64,000 bases of DNA from Halobaculum saliterrae. Lineage in GTDB: Archaea; Halobacteriota; Halobacteria; Halobacteriales; Haloferacaceae. The notes beneath the pieces are model-generated. The model was given only the letters and a program-made list of their open reading frames with translations, ran no database searches and was not told where the DNA came from. The DNA is taken from positions 1 through 64,000 of the forward strand of contig NZ_WUUS01000012.1 of assembly GCF_009831625.1 (NCBI RefSeq). The letters run 5' to 3'. The translations under genes were made by a program, and so were the position numbers. This document shows, in pieces, positions 9,157-17,974 of this stretch (positions are counted from its first letter, which is position 1; the number at the start of each line of letters is the position of its first letter).

Positions 9157-12100
9157 TCACTGTCCGACAACCCCCCAGCATACGAGCTTCGCTTGTACAT
9201 CACTCTCTCCCATCAGTTTTGTCTGGTATTCAGTAGAGGCTTCGACGTTCTCTTCCAAGAACTCCTCAAGCTGCCTGAGGAACTCAACAGTCGGCCACTC
9301 TGGGAAGGAGTCGTACTGCTCATTCTGACGAAAGATCTCCCGTAGAATTCGATCTTCATCCGTGTTCGCCAGCTTTACCTCCTGCAGCCGCTCTTCGATA
9401 TCGTTAGCCCATTCTCCTATCGTTTCGAACTCTTCAACAGGAGCCGGCTCATCGCCGTGATTCGGCTGAACGTAGTGACTGATAAAATCGAGGATCGTTT
9501 CCTGTTCCTTCGAGAAGGCCTCTCCCTGTTTGAAAGCACCCTCAACTTGGCCTTCTCGAATCACCTCAAGGCGCTCGTCAAGCACTGCTTGAATTTCACC
9601 GCGATTCGATAACACCGTATCTGGATTTCCGGTAATCGGTTCGCCGTCAACTGAAGGGCCGATGTTGAGCGTGCTCACGGGCCGCTCTTTGACCTCGTCG
9701 GCGAAGGGCTTGTAGTAGAAAGCACGACGGACGCGACCAAGCGGGGACTCGTGGTCATCATCGTCGAACCAGAGGTGGGCAAGGGCGAACACGCCCGGAC
9801 GAGGACCGGCATCGTGGTCAGTTACATTCGTGTAGAGGAATTCCCGTTCTTCGGGCGGGTCATCAAAGAAGTCCTCAGCGTACTCGAAGTCTTCCGCGGT
9901 CAGATCGTAATCCTCGTTTAGTTCTCGCTTCAGAAGGTACCGTTCGAATGCAGCGTGCTCATTACTCCCAGCGTTGCGGAGGAGCGGGTTCTTGCTCGTG
10001 TCGTCGAGTTCATTCACGTCGTCAATTTCACGGGACTTCTGGAGGGAGTCCTCGATCTCGTCCACCTGTAGTTCCCCAATCGTCTTCTCCGTGTCCACAC
10101 CTGTCTTTTCCAGAATCTGGTCTTCATTCGGATCGAGGATGTTGTTCTCCTTCCCGACGATGAGCGCGATGTCGTTGATTTTTGCTTGAAGCCGTTTCAG
10201 AAGCTTGATAGCCGCCTCGATGTCGCCGTCTGGGTAGAAGTTGTGGACGTGTTTCTCGGCGGTACTCCCGATCCGGTCGACTCGCCCGACACGCTGGACA
10301 ATCCGCATCGGGTTCCACGGCAGGTCGTAATTGACCACCACATGAACGTCCTGAAGATTAACCCCTTCACTCAGCGTGTCAGTGGCCACTACGTACTGTA
10401 GCTCTGAATCCCCCGACTCAGCGAGCGTTTGCTGATAGCCTGACGCCTCAGGGGCAAAGCGTTGAATGATGTCCTGCTTATTCTCGTCGCCACCTTTGAC
10501 GACGGCACTGTTCGCCTCGGTAAGTGGTGAATCCACGTTGTCACAGAGAGTTCGATAGACGTAGTCTGCAGTTGCCCGGTACTGAGTGAAGATGAGCACT
10601 TTCTGGTCGTGATCAGAGAGGACATCTGCAAGTCGGTCGATCTTCGGGTCGCGGAACTCGCGGAGTGAAAAGACGGCCTCGTAAAAGTCGCGTGTAGCGG
10701 AGTCAACTTCGCTCAGGTCACTATTCGGGTAGAGAATCGGATTCATCTCTTCTTCAGGAATATCTGGAAGGGCACCAGCGTCGTGGTCAGCGAGCCATTG
10801 CCGCGTGGAAACCGCATAATCGCTCACATCACCCGCATCACGGGCGACATCACCGATGAACTGCGAGAGAAAATACGAGAGAAGGGTGAGGTCCTCCCTA
10901 ATGTACGTCTTCACCTCACCGATGGTGGCGTCTGCTAGTTCATCTCCCTCGGTATCAGCTCCTTCTTCCGATTGGATAGCGGTGGTATCGAAACCGAATT
11001 CTTCGAGTGTTTGTTCGAGATCTTCAGCAGCGTCTGCTCCTTCGACAAAGTCACCGAGTTCAGAGTCATCCCTCTCCCGAACAGTTCGGAGCATATCGAT
11101 GTCTTCGTCCTCTGGGAGTTCACCAAGAAGGCCGAGAAGCTGGCGTTCGCTCTGATGCAGCGTCTCGATCGACTGGACGAACGCGTACGTTGAGGACTCG
11201 AGCCGTTTGAGGAGGTTCAGCTTGTAGAGGGCTTTCAGAGTGCTCCCCGCTTTCGGGTTTTTGACTGTGATGTGGGGAAGGTGGAGGGCGTCCATCACGT
11301 CGGGAAGCATCCGATAGATTGGCTGGTAGGCCGCCGGCAGGGAGTACTGTTGCTTGTTGAGTTTCGGCGGCTTGAAGCTCATCTCGAAGTCTTCGCTGTC
11401 CTGAATCTGGTCTTTGACGTGCTTACGCGTCCGGAGAACCATCACTTCGTTCAGGATATTCGAAATCTCAGAGGAGTGTCGCTGGAGCTGCTCGGTGATT
11501 TCTTGCTGTTCGTCGTCGTCGACCTCTTCTTTCCCGGCCGCGATGCGTTTTCGCGTCTCCGAGAGTTCGATGTATTCGTCGAACGCGTCAAAGTCGAGTG
11601 AGGCCTTGTTCCGAAGTTCCTCCGGGCTGGTGAACAAGCTGATGAGGTTCTTCAGGTCGGTAGCGCTGTTATTGATGGGGGTCGCAGTCAGCATAATCAT
11701 CGTCTTTCCGCGGAGCTGCCTGAGATTGGCGTGTCGTCGCGTCCCCTTGTAGTCGTCATCGTGGTCTGGGTTCGGTCGCCACTTCCCATAATTCCGGAAC
11801 CGGTGAGCCTCGTCGATAAGCAGGACGTCGAACTCGTCTTTGAGATCCTGCACCTCGTCGTAGGAAAGATTCTGGAACTTACTGATACTCATCACATCAA
11901 GGTGCGTGCCGTCCACCTCTAACCCGAAGTACGGATTGCCGTCTTCGTCAGTGTCGTTCTGGAGTAAGTCTTCCCACTGATCAGTCAGGTTAGCAGGGAC
12001 AATGAGGAGACAGTGGTCGCCACGTTGGCGGTAGTCGTGGAGGAGTTCACCGCCAATAAATGATTTCCCTAGGCCGACCGAGTCGGAGACGATGCACCCG

Positions 12101-12963
12101 TTGAACTGTGAGAGCTTTTCCTTTGCACTCTCGTACCCGAGCTTCTGGAAGTAATACAGTGGGCTGTCACGGATGTTAACGTTCCCACTCAGTTCGTCGT
12201 AGGCGAGCAGTTTGTAGAGCTCGAACGGTTCGAGATACGTGCCCAGCTCCTCGGATGACGTCTCCTTGTCGGACTCGTCCTCCTGCTGTTCCTTCCAGTC
12301 CTGGTACTCCTTGCTGTTCTCGATGATTCGGATGATCTCCTCACTAAATTCCTCGGCGTTGGCCCACTGGTTGTCATACCACTCCTCGAACGCTTCGGCC
12401 TTGTGTCGATCCTGACTCGTGAGGTTCAGCTCGATGTTGTTCTGGTGGCCGCTCTTGGTGAAGTTCGAGGAGCCGACAACTGTAGCGCATGGGCGGGTGT
12501 CTTCATCCTCGTCTTGTCCCCAATCTTCGTCATCTTCGAGTGGCGCTCGAAATGACGCACCCTTTGCATGGAAGTAACCGTTTTCAGGATTTCGCACACG
12601 GACGCTCACTTCGCCTTCGGCGATAAAGTCTCGTAGCCGGTCTAGTCGGCCGATTTGAGCGTTATTCAGCTCCGAGATGCTTTCTCTCACCTCTCTTTTG
12701 AGTTCCTCTTTGAGATTCTGCCCCTCACCGATTTCGTCAGCAGTTCCCCTATTCGTCTGACGGCCCATCAAGATCCGAAGTGGGGCGTGGCCGAGATCGT
12801 CGGGGTCAGCCAGGTTCTCAAGGTCTTCCCGGTAGAGGTCGAATCCTGAGAGATAAAAGTATCCAGTTGCGATACGGCCCTCCTCGATCTGGGGAATAAT
12901 TCGTTTGTAAGCGTCTTCTAGTGTTCTGTTGGCGTTATCGACAAGCGGAGGAAGCGAGAGCAT
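9157..12963 (-). CDS. PLD-like nuclease fused to SNF2-type helicase
   Basis: The 1268-residue product starts with a phospholipase-D-like domain: HAK at 132-134 and GSSNFTKSG around 164-172 make one HxK...N active-site half, so the domain would work as a dimer. A superfamily 2 helicase follows: Walker A SVGLGKS (Lys300), DEAH (384-387), LTATPINNS, and motifs V/VI in EGVNLQDVHVVVNYD and RIVQRVGRVDRIGS. The remaining C-terminus is acidic and helical. Such a nuclease-translocase next to a methyltransferase is the arrangement of a restriction module in which the helicase-nuclease attacks unmodified DNA. PglZ, BrxC, DrmA and DrmB-like partners are absent here, so I do not call it BREX or DISARM. 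Confidence 0.88.
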   Translation of the reverse strand: MLSLPPLVDNANRTLEDAYKRIIPQIEEGRIATGYFYLSGFDLYREDLENLADPDDLGHAPLRILMGRQTNRGTADEIGEGQNLKEELKREVRESISELNNAQIGRLDRLRDFIAEGEVSVRVRNPENGYFHAKGASFRAPLEDDEDWGQDEDEDTRPCATVVGSSNFTKSGHQNNIELNLTSQDRHKAEAFEEWYDNQWANAEEFSEEIIRIIENSKEYQDWKEQQEDESDKETSSEELGTYLEPFELYKLLAYDELSGNVNIRDSPLYYFQKLGYESAKEKLSQFNGCIVSDSVGLGKSFIGGELLHDYRQRGDHCLLIVPANLTDQWEDLLQNDTDEDGNPYFGLEVDGTHLDVMSISKFQNLSYDEVQDLKDEFDVLLIDEAHRFRNYGKWRPNPDHDDDYKGTRRHANLRQLRGKTMIMLTATPINNSATDLKNLISLFTSPEELRNKASLDFDAFDEYIELSETRKRIAAGKEEVDDDEQQEITEQLQRHSSEISNILNEVMVLRTRKHVKDQIQDSEDFEMSFKPPKLNKQQYSLPAAYQPIYRMLPDVMDALHLPHITVKNPKAGSTLKALYKLNLLKRLESSTYAFVQSIETLHQSERQLLGLLGELPEDEDIDMLRTVRERDDSELGDFVEGADAAEDLEQTLEEFGFDTTAIQSEEGADTEGDELADATIGEVKTYIREDLTLLSYFLSQFIGDVARDAGDVSDYAVSTRQWLADHDAGALPDIPEEEMNPILYPNSDLSEVDSATRDFYEAVFSLREFRDPKIDRLADVLSDHDQKVLIFTQYRATADYVYRTLCDNVDSPLTEANSAVVKGGDENKQDIIQRFAPEASGYQQTLAESGDSELQYVVATDTLSEGVNLQDVHVVVNYDLPWNPMRIVQRVGRVDRIGSTAEKHVHNFYPDGDIEAAIKLLKRLQAKINDIALIVGKENNILDPNEDQILEKTGVDTEKTIGELQVDEIEDSLQKSREIDDVNELDDTSKNPLLRNAGSNEHAAFERYLLKRELNEDYDLTAEDFEYAEDFFDDPPEEREFLYTNVTDHDAGPRPGVFALAHLWFDDDDHESPLGRVRRAFYYKPFADEVKERPVSTLNIGPSVDGEPITGNPDTVLSNRGEIQAVLDERLEVIREGQVEGAFKQGEAFSKEQETILDFISHYVQPNHGDEPAPVEEFETIGEWANDIEERLQEVKLANTDEDRILREIFRQNEQYDSFPEWPTVEFLRQLEEFLEENVEASTEYQTKLMGESDVQAKLVCWGVVGQ

Positions 12964-13044
12964 CGTAATGCCGAGATGTATTCAGTACGCTAACTTAGTG
13001 TTTAGTGACCTTAGACTACAGAGGAGTCACCATACTATGGTCAA

Positions 13045-13278
13045 TCAAACTGGCCGAAGATCCCGCCAGCGGACGTCAACGGAGTCACCGTTGGCGAGTT
13101 CAACCCGGAAAAGATAGCTCTCTCGGTGATCACCAGTCACAGCTCCCGCATCGTCTGAGATAATCTCAATGACGGTTCCGCGACGTCCATGGAGGCGCTC
13201 GTGATCTGGATCTGTCTCGTCCGGGATATCGATTCGGACCGGGTCTCCAATATCGAATCGTTTCATAGTAGGTGTCAT
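13045..13278 (-). CDS. Small SH3/KOW-like hypothetical protein
   Basis: The 77-residue product (MTPTMKRFDIGDPVRIDIPD) resembles short haloarchaeal beta-barrel proteins with GDxVRIDIPDETDPDHERLHG near the start and DVRWRDLRPV at the end. Its ATG overlaps the stop of the upstream membrane-protein gene by four bases (ATGA), which fixes the start and implies translational coupling; an ATG four codons later is also possible. It is the last gene of the TIR/membrane-protein operon. The role is unknown. Confidence 0.75.
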   Translation of the reverse strand: MTPTMKRFDIGDPVRIDIPDETDPDHERLHGRRGTVIEIISDDAGAVTGDHRESYLFRVELANGDSVDVRWRDLRPV

Positions 13279-14057
13279 CAGCTCCGAATCCAGAATAGCC
13301 CTATCGAACCAATCATAACGATTGCACCGATTATTAGCCCGACTGTCGTCGGAGACGGTAGAGAATAGCCTGCACCCGTAAGCAAAGGAGTCAGAATGAA
13401 CCCACCAGCGTATCCTCCGACAGTAAGGTATCCAGCGGCAAGTAGACGGACAAACCACTGTTCGACAATCGTATGCGAGCGGTGATCTGGGTCTTCATCA
13501 GGCCGGGGCTCAACGATTTCCGGATCGGGCTTTTCCCGCTTGAGATATCGCCATTCATCAAGATACATTCGGACGGGAAGGGCAGATTCGATTTGGTTGA
13601 GAATAGCATATCGGGCCTTGTTCAGCCGGCGATACGACTGTAAACTCTGATACCAAAAGTAACAGATCAGACTTCCAAATCCAGAGGCGAATAGAACGAT
13701 TGCAGCACTCGTAGTCGTCAAATTTCCTCGGGCCAGAGCAAAGAGTCCGGCTAGTATCGACGTCAAAATCAAGCCGAAAAATCGGTTCATTTGAACCCGC
13801 TGATTCGCAGTCTCGATTGCCACCTCCCCATAGTGGATGTATTGATCCATCAAGCGGTCCGTCTCTTCGTCGTTCAGATTCGTTAACGGCCCATTCTCTA
13901 CGGCATCGGACTCGGCCGGTTCGGCTGGGTCCCCTCCAGTAACCTCTTCGGGGTGTTCCGGCTCTGTTTCAGGCGTGTCTTTGTCCTCGGTATTTTCGCC
14001 AAGATTTGCATTATTCGGCTCGCTCGCGCCAGAGGTCTCGTCAGTTGATTCGGGCAT
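13278..14057 (-). CDS. Four-helix membrane protein, RipA-like N-terminal pair; putative effector of the TIR operon
   Basis: The 259-residue product has an acidic disordered N-terminus (1-60), an amphipathic helix LMDQYIHYGEVAIETANQRV, transmembrane segments near 93-110 and 116-138, a cytosolic block ending ALPVRMYLDEWRYLKREK, and a second pair near 203-225 and 236-256. The first pair with the SYRRLNKARY...LPVRMYLDEW block resembles a small two-helix membrane family found in defence loci and named RipA-like in automatic annotation. No Macro, SLOG, SIR2 or other ligand-binding domain is visible. Its place directly downstream of a ThsB-like TIR gene suggests that it is a membrane-acting effector. 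That role is inference; the membrane topology is clear. Confidence 0.75.
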   Translation of the reverse strand: MPESTDETSGASEPNNANLGENTEDKDTPETEPEHPEEVTGGDPAEPAESDAVENGPLTNLNDEETDRLMDQYIHYGEVAIETANQRVQMNRFFGLILTSILAGLFALARGNLTTTSAAIVLFASGFGSLICYFWYQSLQSYRRLNKARYAILNQIESALPVRMYLDEWRYLKREKPDPEIVEPRPDEDPDHRSHTIVEQWFVRLLAAGYLTVGGYAGGFILTPLLTGAGYSLPSPTTVGLIIGAIVMIGSIGLFWIRS

Positions 14058-14280
14058 ATTCCGCTAAGGTGTCGTCGAATGTTGCTTTGTGCCATCCTGA
14101 TGATAGGGAACCGTAGAAACAGTTTAGACCCAGACGCTGTTCGGAAGCCGCCATTACGCTTTCTGCGTAGTGCCCGTACTGATTGATGAGCATCTTATCA
14201 CGCTCTGGCCGTCTGAGTGAAGATCGTGTACAGCCATCCCCTTGCATTGGGCCATACTCGTCCGAGGGTAGATCATGCAT
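14041..14280 (-). pseudogene. Remnant of a second effector-like gene (79-residue frame)
   Basis: The short frame contains RDKMLINQYGHYAESVMAAS followed by EQRLGLNCFYGSL, which parallels DRLMDQYIHYGEVAIETANQ and RVQMNRFFGLI in the gene directly downstream, and then runs out before any membrane helix. Its ATG at 14280 overlaps the stop of the TIR gene and its stop overlaps the start of the intact membrane-protein gene. The simplest reading is a tandem duplicate of the effector that has lost its 3' part. A short translated linker that couples the two genes is possible. Confidence 0.6.
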
Positions 14281-15106
14281 GCTTCGCGATGGCGTTCACG
14301 ATAGACTTCTGCCGCCAACCGACAATCTCATCCGCTTCCTCCTTTACCACTGCTGGAAGTCGCTTGTTCCCGTTCGGTCGCACACCAATAATGGGTTTCT
14401 CGAAATGGTCTGCCATCTCAATTTCCTCCTCGATCCACTCGCTGTGCGAGACGTACATCCCAGCGACGACGACGACCACATTTGCCTGCCCAACCTGCTG
14501 GTAGAGCTGTTGACGAAGATCATTCTTATCTTCGAATTCCATCGGATCGTCCTCTGGGACACTGAAGTTCTGCCAGTCCAGCCGACTTTCATCGTCAAGG
14601 AACTCCTCAATGCGTTCACGCTGCTCGGAGTACTTCCACGAGTGACTCACAAACACCCGATACGGCCGATCTTCAAGAGGGAGACGCGGCTGCGTCGACG
14701 TGCCGGTCTTATCTGTTGTTGAACCAGATGAAACTAGGCCACCAAGTCCCTGAGCGCCCTTGTATGTGAAATAGCCTGCTATGGCGGTAGCGATAATGAG
14801 TTCCGGGGCGTCGTGCCAAAGGTAACGAAGTGGATCATCGTGTGGATCATGATCGACTTGTTCACCTTTCCAGTCTGCATATCCGGCGAGGAGTTCTTTT
14901 CCGAGGTCGACGACATCGGGGGTTTGCTCGTTTGCGGTTGGAACTGGTGTTGTATCGGAGCCATCAATAGTGTCCTCGAACAGGCCAGCAAACGGATCGT
15001 CTTCCCCGTTTGATTTGATAAGGGCATTCACGTCAAGGCTTCCAGTGGGGCTTTGCACCTCGACGGTCGGGACGTTGGTGACAGGGTCGTTTTCGTTGGG
15101 TGTCAC
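14273..15106 (-). CDS. ThsB-like (MTH538) TIR domain protein
   Basis: The 277-residue product has a disordered N-terminus, a hydrophobic stretch at about 101-125 (possible membrane anchor) and a C-terminal TIR-like domain at 149-270. Diagnostic blocks are YRVFVSHSWKYSEQ, LDWQNFSVPEDDPM, VVVVVAGMYVSHSEWIEEEI and KPIIGVRPNGNKRLP, typical of ThsB TIR proteins of Thoeris, which sense phage and make a NAD-derived signal. The candidate catalytic Glu lies in SEWIEEEI. The start is GTG at 15106, supported by a TATA-like box 26 bases upstream. It heads an operon with the effector remnant, the membrane protein and a small protein. No ThsA-type NADase is present nearby. Confidence 0.85.
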   Translation of the reverse strand: MTPNENDPVTNVPTVEVQSPTGSLDVNALIKSNGEDDPFAGLFEDTIDGSDTTPVPTANEQTPDVVDLGKELLAGYADWKGEQVDHDPHDDPLRYLWHDAPELIIATAIAGYFTYKGAQGLGGLVSSGSTTDKTGTSTQPRLPLEDRPYRVFVSHSWKYSEQRERIEEFLDDESRLDWQNFSVPEDDPMEFEDKNDLRQQLYQQVGQANVVVVVAGMYVSHSEWIEEEIEMADHFEKPIIGVRPNGNKRLPAVVKEEADEIVGWRQKSIVNAIAKHA

Positions 15107-15126
15107 AGGCGATACATCGCAATTTG

Positions 15127-15137
15127 GATATTTAAAC
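15127..15137 (-). promoter_or_regulatory. TATA-like box of the TIR operon
   Basis: On the minus strand this reads GTTTAAATATC, centred about 26 bases before the GTG at 15106. That is the spacing of a leaderless haloarchaeal promoter and supports the GTG start. Confidence 0.6.
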
Positions 15138-15318
15138 CCAAGGGGATATTTGCTATTCAGGAAGGTTCGTGTTTCAGTGAATTTCCGAAAGCAACCCCTT
15201 CAGAGTTCTACAGAATCACCACAAAGAGACCCGATGGCCGATTGTTGAAATTTGCTTTCCGGAAGCAACCCGGTCACGTATTTATGGCCTGACGCAGAAC
15301 CGGTCACTTACTAACACA

Positions 15319-16347
15319 ATGATCCGCGATGCTCGCGTACTCCGCGCTGGGTTCGTTCCTCGGGAAGTTGAGCATCGCGACGCCGAAGTCAATCACCTCT
15401 CCAGCGTTCTCGAGCCCATTACGAATGGTGAACCCGCCGACACGGCCATCGTCACCGGGCCCAGCGGGACGGGTAAAACCTGTATCTCGCAGTTCGTCAC
15501 CGAACGGCTCCGGGAAGAAGTCCTCGACGTCGAAACCACCTACGTCAACTGCTGGCGCAACTACACCCGATTCCGGACGCTCTACCAGATCCTCGACGAC
15601 CTCGGCACCACCATCGACATCCACCGGCAGTCGACGCCGCACGACGAACTCGTCGACCGCCTCCAGCAACACGACGGCCCACGAACAGTGGTCATCCTCG
15701 ACGAGGTCGACCAACTGGAGGACCCCAGCGTCATCTACGACCTTCACAGCCTCCCGCAGTTTGCGATCATCTGCATCGCGAACAAGGAAGAAGAGCTGTT
15801 CAGCCGCGTCGACGACCGCCTCGTGAGCCGCCTGCGCTCCAGCGAGCACGTCCGGATGGACAAGTACCACGACGAGCAGCTGTACGATATCCTGAGTGCT
15901 CGGGCAAAGTGGGGGCTCGACGAGGACGTCATCACCGACGACCAGCTCTACCGAATCGCCGACGCGGGCGCCGGCGACGCCCGCCTCGCAATCGGCATCC
16001 TCCGAACGGCCGCCGGCAAAGCAGATCGCGAGAACCACGAGCGCATCACCGACGACATTCTCCTGGACGCCGCTGAGGATGCCCGGGCCCAGATTAAACA
16101 GAAGAGCCTTGACTCGCTCACTCCGCACCAGCGCGTCGTCTACGACATCGTTCGCGAGCACGGCCCGGTCGGGCCGAGCGAGATCCACGAGCGCTATTCC
16201 GAGGACGTCGATGATCCGCGGACGAAACGGACTATCCGCACGTACCTCTCGAAGATGGAGCAGTACAACCTTCTCGAGGCGGAAGGGACGAGTCGGGATC
16301 GAGAGTACGCACTCGTCGATTCGGCAGCTGCATCGCCAATTCAGTAA
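15319..16347 (+). CDS. Orc1/Cdc6-family AAA+ protein
   Basis: The 342-residue product has Walker A GPSGTGKT, Walker B VVILDEVDQ, sensor-2-like GDARLAIGILRTAA and a C-terminal winged helix (LTPHQRVVYDIVREHGPVGPSEIHERY). Length and order fit archaeal Orc1/Cdc6 replication initiators. A T-rich box near 15277-15286 lies about 38 bases upstream. No clear origin-box array is visible beside it, unlike the second Orc1 at 24727, so it may serve in regulation or repair instead. Upstream it carries GGAAGC-type motifs also found before the RecA-like and polB genes. Confidence 0.9.
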   Translation: MIRDARVLRAGFVPREVEHRDAEVNHLSSVLEPITNGEPADTAIVTGPSGTGKTCISQFVTERLREEVLDVETTYVNCWRNYTRFRTLYQILDDLGTTIDIHRQSTPHDELVDRLQQHDGPRTVVILDEVDQLEDPSVIYDLHSLPQFAIICIANKEEELFSRVDDRLVSRLRSSEHVRMDKYHDEQLYDILSARAKWGLDEDVITDDQLYRIADAGAGDARLAIGILRTAAGKADRENHERITDDILLDAAEDARAQIKQKSLDSLTPHQRVVYDIVREHGPVGPSEIHERYSEDVDDPRTKRTIRTYLSKMEQYNLLEAEGTSRDREYALVDSAAASPIQ

Positions 16348-16464
16348 GAACGAGGACCCCCAACAGCTGCCCTAACTGAATTCATCGATTCCTGATTTCT
16401 CGTAGTCGCACCGGGAAAACTGTACCGGTAGTGGGAGCCCCATACTTCCGTCAGGTAATTCGGT

Positions 16465-17862
16465 TTACGATTGACATTCCGGACTAGGGTTCAATGGTCC
16501 CACCCGTAGATCCCACCCAGAATCAAGCGACTGAAGATCTTCCTCCTGCTCAAACTCCTGCACGGTAGCTACCTCGTCATCTGTGAGGAACCCGTATTCC
16601 TCGATATTGCGGGTAAATGACTTGATCTTCCGGAGTGTCTGCTGAATACCCATTTCGAGAAGATTGTACAGCTCTCGGAGCAACACCAGATACGCTTTGA
16701 GTCCCAGCACTTCACCGATAATCCCGAGCAAATACGTGTGCGCTCGCTTCACGCCGAAAGACGCAACACGGCTTACCAAGCCGAACTTCGCCAGTAACAG
16801 GTCAGCCACAAGAATACCCAGGCTCAGCAGGAGATCTTCCACGGCATCTGTCAACGCACCTGGCTCTGCTCCCACAACACGGCATGCATCATTAATCACA
16901 TGGTCAATGCTGTTGACGACCGGGAGCACCGACCGCCCCCATCGTGCCCATGTGGATGCACCATCTAGCAGCTGCCGGACGAATGTCGGCGTATACCCAA
17001 GTTTGTCGTCGAGGACCGCGAACACGATCCGTGTGACGGCCACGGCCTCCACAGCGCGCGGCGCCTCCGTCTGCACATCAGCGACGGACAATGTTTTCAT
17101 TTTGTCCGGGACTCGACTGCAGATTGCTTCAGCGACGGGTACCATCGCTTCGACAACTGGCGACCCTGCGGCTCCGACCGTCGTGTAGAGGGTGGAGGCC
17201 TGCGCTGGAGCTACTTCTACCGCTTCCTCCGGCTTATTTCGGCGGACGCGGGCGGATACCTCGACGGTCACATCTTCGCTCCCCGGACTAGACAGGACCT
17301 CGTCGGCCCAGTCGAAGACCAGATGATAGTCGCCGCCAGCGATGACGTTCGCATCACGCCGTGGCCGGGAATTGGTCAGACAGTCCAGCGTCTCAATGTC
17401 GACCATCCCCCCTTCCACATTCCATGACTGCACTTGGTCTAGCTTTCGCGGAATGTTGTCGAAATAGACGACCGGCCAAGGGACCGAACCGAACCAGCCG
17501 AGGTCCTGTGATTGAGTGTCGTATAGGGGAATCGATGCGACCTGTGTCCGGTATTTCTCCAGTCCATCGTCGTCCACGACCAGCACGTCCGGAAGGTGGC
17601 CGCTGTCTTTCGGCCGGACCTCGTACTCGATGATGGCATCATCCGAGAAGTAGGGAATGTCCCACGTCCAGAACGGGTCGTCCTGTGGGAGTTGGAGTTC
17701 GCCATAGATCTCTGCCATCACCGGGTCGACGGGATCCGATTCCGGGCTAGATGGTGTGATTTGATCAGATTGCTCCACTGTAGTTACCTGAGCACCACCC
17801 GCAACTGGGAAGGTCAGGGCAGCCGCAGACATCGAGAGAAACCGGCGGCGAGAATACCTCAT
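16465..17862 (-). CDS. Tat-exported hypothetical protein
   Basis: The 465-residue product begins MRYSRRRFLSMSAAALTF, a twin-arginine signal (SRRRFLS) with a hydrophobic core, so it should be exported folded. The mature N-terminal half is beta-rich and aromatic (FWTWDIPYFSDD, YDTQSQDLGWFGSVPW). The C-terminal half is helical and hydrophobic (VEDLLLSLGILVADLLLAKF, AYLVLLRELYNLLEMG), perhaps membrane-associated. I recognise no family. It is the only clearly exported protein here. Confidence 0.75.
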   Translation of the reverse strand: MRYSRRRFLSMSAAALTFPVAGGAQVTTVEQSDQITPSSPESDPVDPVMAEIYGELQLPQDDPFWTWDIPYFSDDAIIEYEVRPKDSGHLPDVLVVDDDGLEKYRTQVASIPLYDTQSQDLGWFGSVPWPVVYFDNIPRKLDQVQSWNVEGGMVDIETLDCLTNSRPRRDANVIAGGDYHLVFDWADEVLSSPGSEDVTVEVSARVRRNKPEEAVEVAPAQASTLYTTVGAAGSPVVEAMVPVAEAICSRVPDKMKTLSVADVQTEAPRAVEAVAVTRIVFAVLDDKLGYTPTFVRQLLDGASTWARWGRSVLPVVNSIDHVINDACRVVGAEPGALTDAVEDLLLSLGILVADLLLAKFGLVSRVASFGVKRAHTYLLGIIGEVLGLKAYLVLLRELYNLLEMGIQQTLRKIKSFTRNIEEYGFLTDDEVATVQEFEQEEDLQSLDSGWDLRVGPLNPSPECQS

Positions 17863-17863
17863 T

Positions 17864-17875
17864 TACCTATAGGTA
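17864..17875. promoter_or_regulatory. 12-bp palindrome directly before the Tat protein gene
   Basis: TACCTATAGGTA is a perfect palindrome ending two bases before the ATG at 17862. It could be an operator, but chance is not excluded. Confidence 0.35.
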
Positions 17876-17974
17876 TCTTGCAATCAAAAAGAATCTTCTG
17901 CCATCTACTCTGAGACTACCGTAGATCACTATTCGCACTTCAGGAGTAGAAGAACGGGACCAATCGCACTATGC

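Noticed and set aside
9157-12963. BREX or DISARM assignment of the methyltransferase/helicase region
   Set aside because: Hallmark genes (pglZ, brxC, drmA, drmB) are not in the flanks, so only the domain-level call is made.
15107-15318. Replication origin beside the first Orc1 gene
   Set aside because: GGAAGC-type motifs occur, but no repeated box with a G run and no AT-rich unwinding core is visible.
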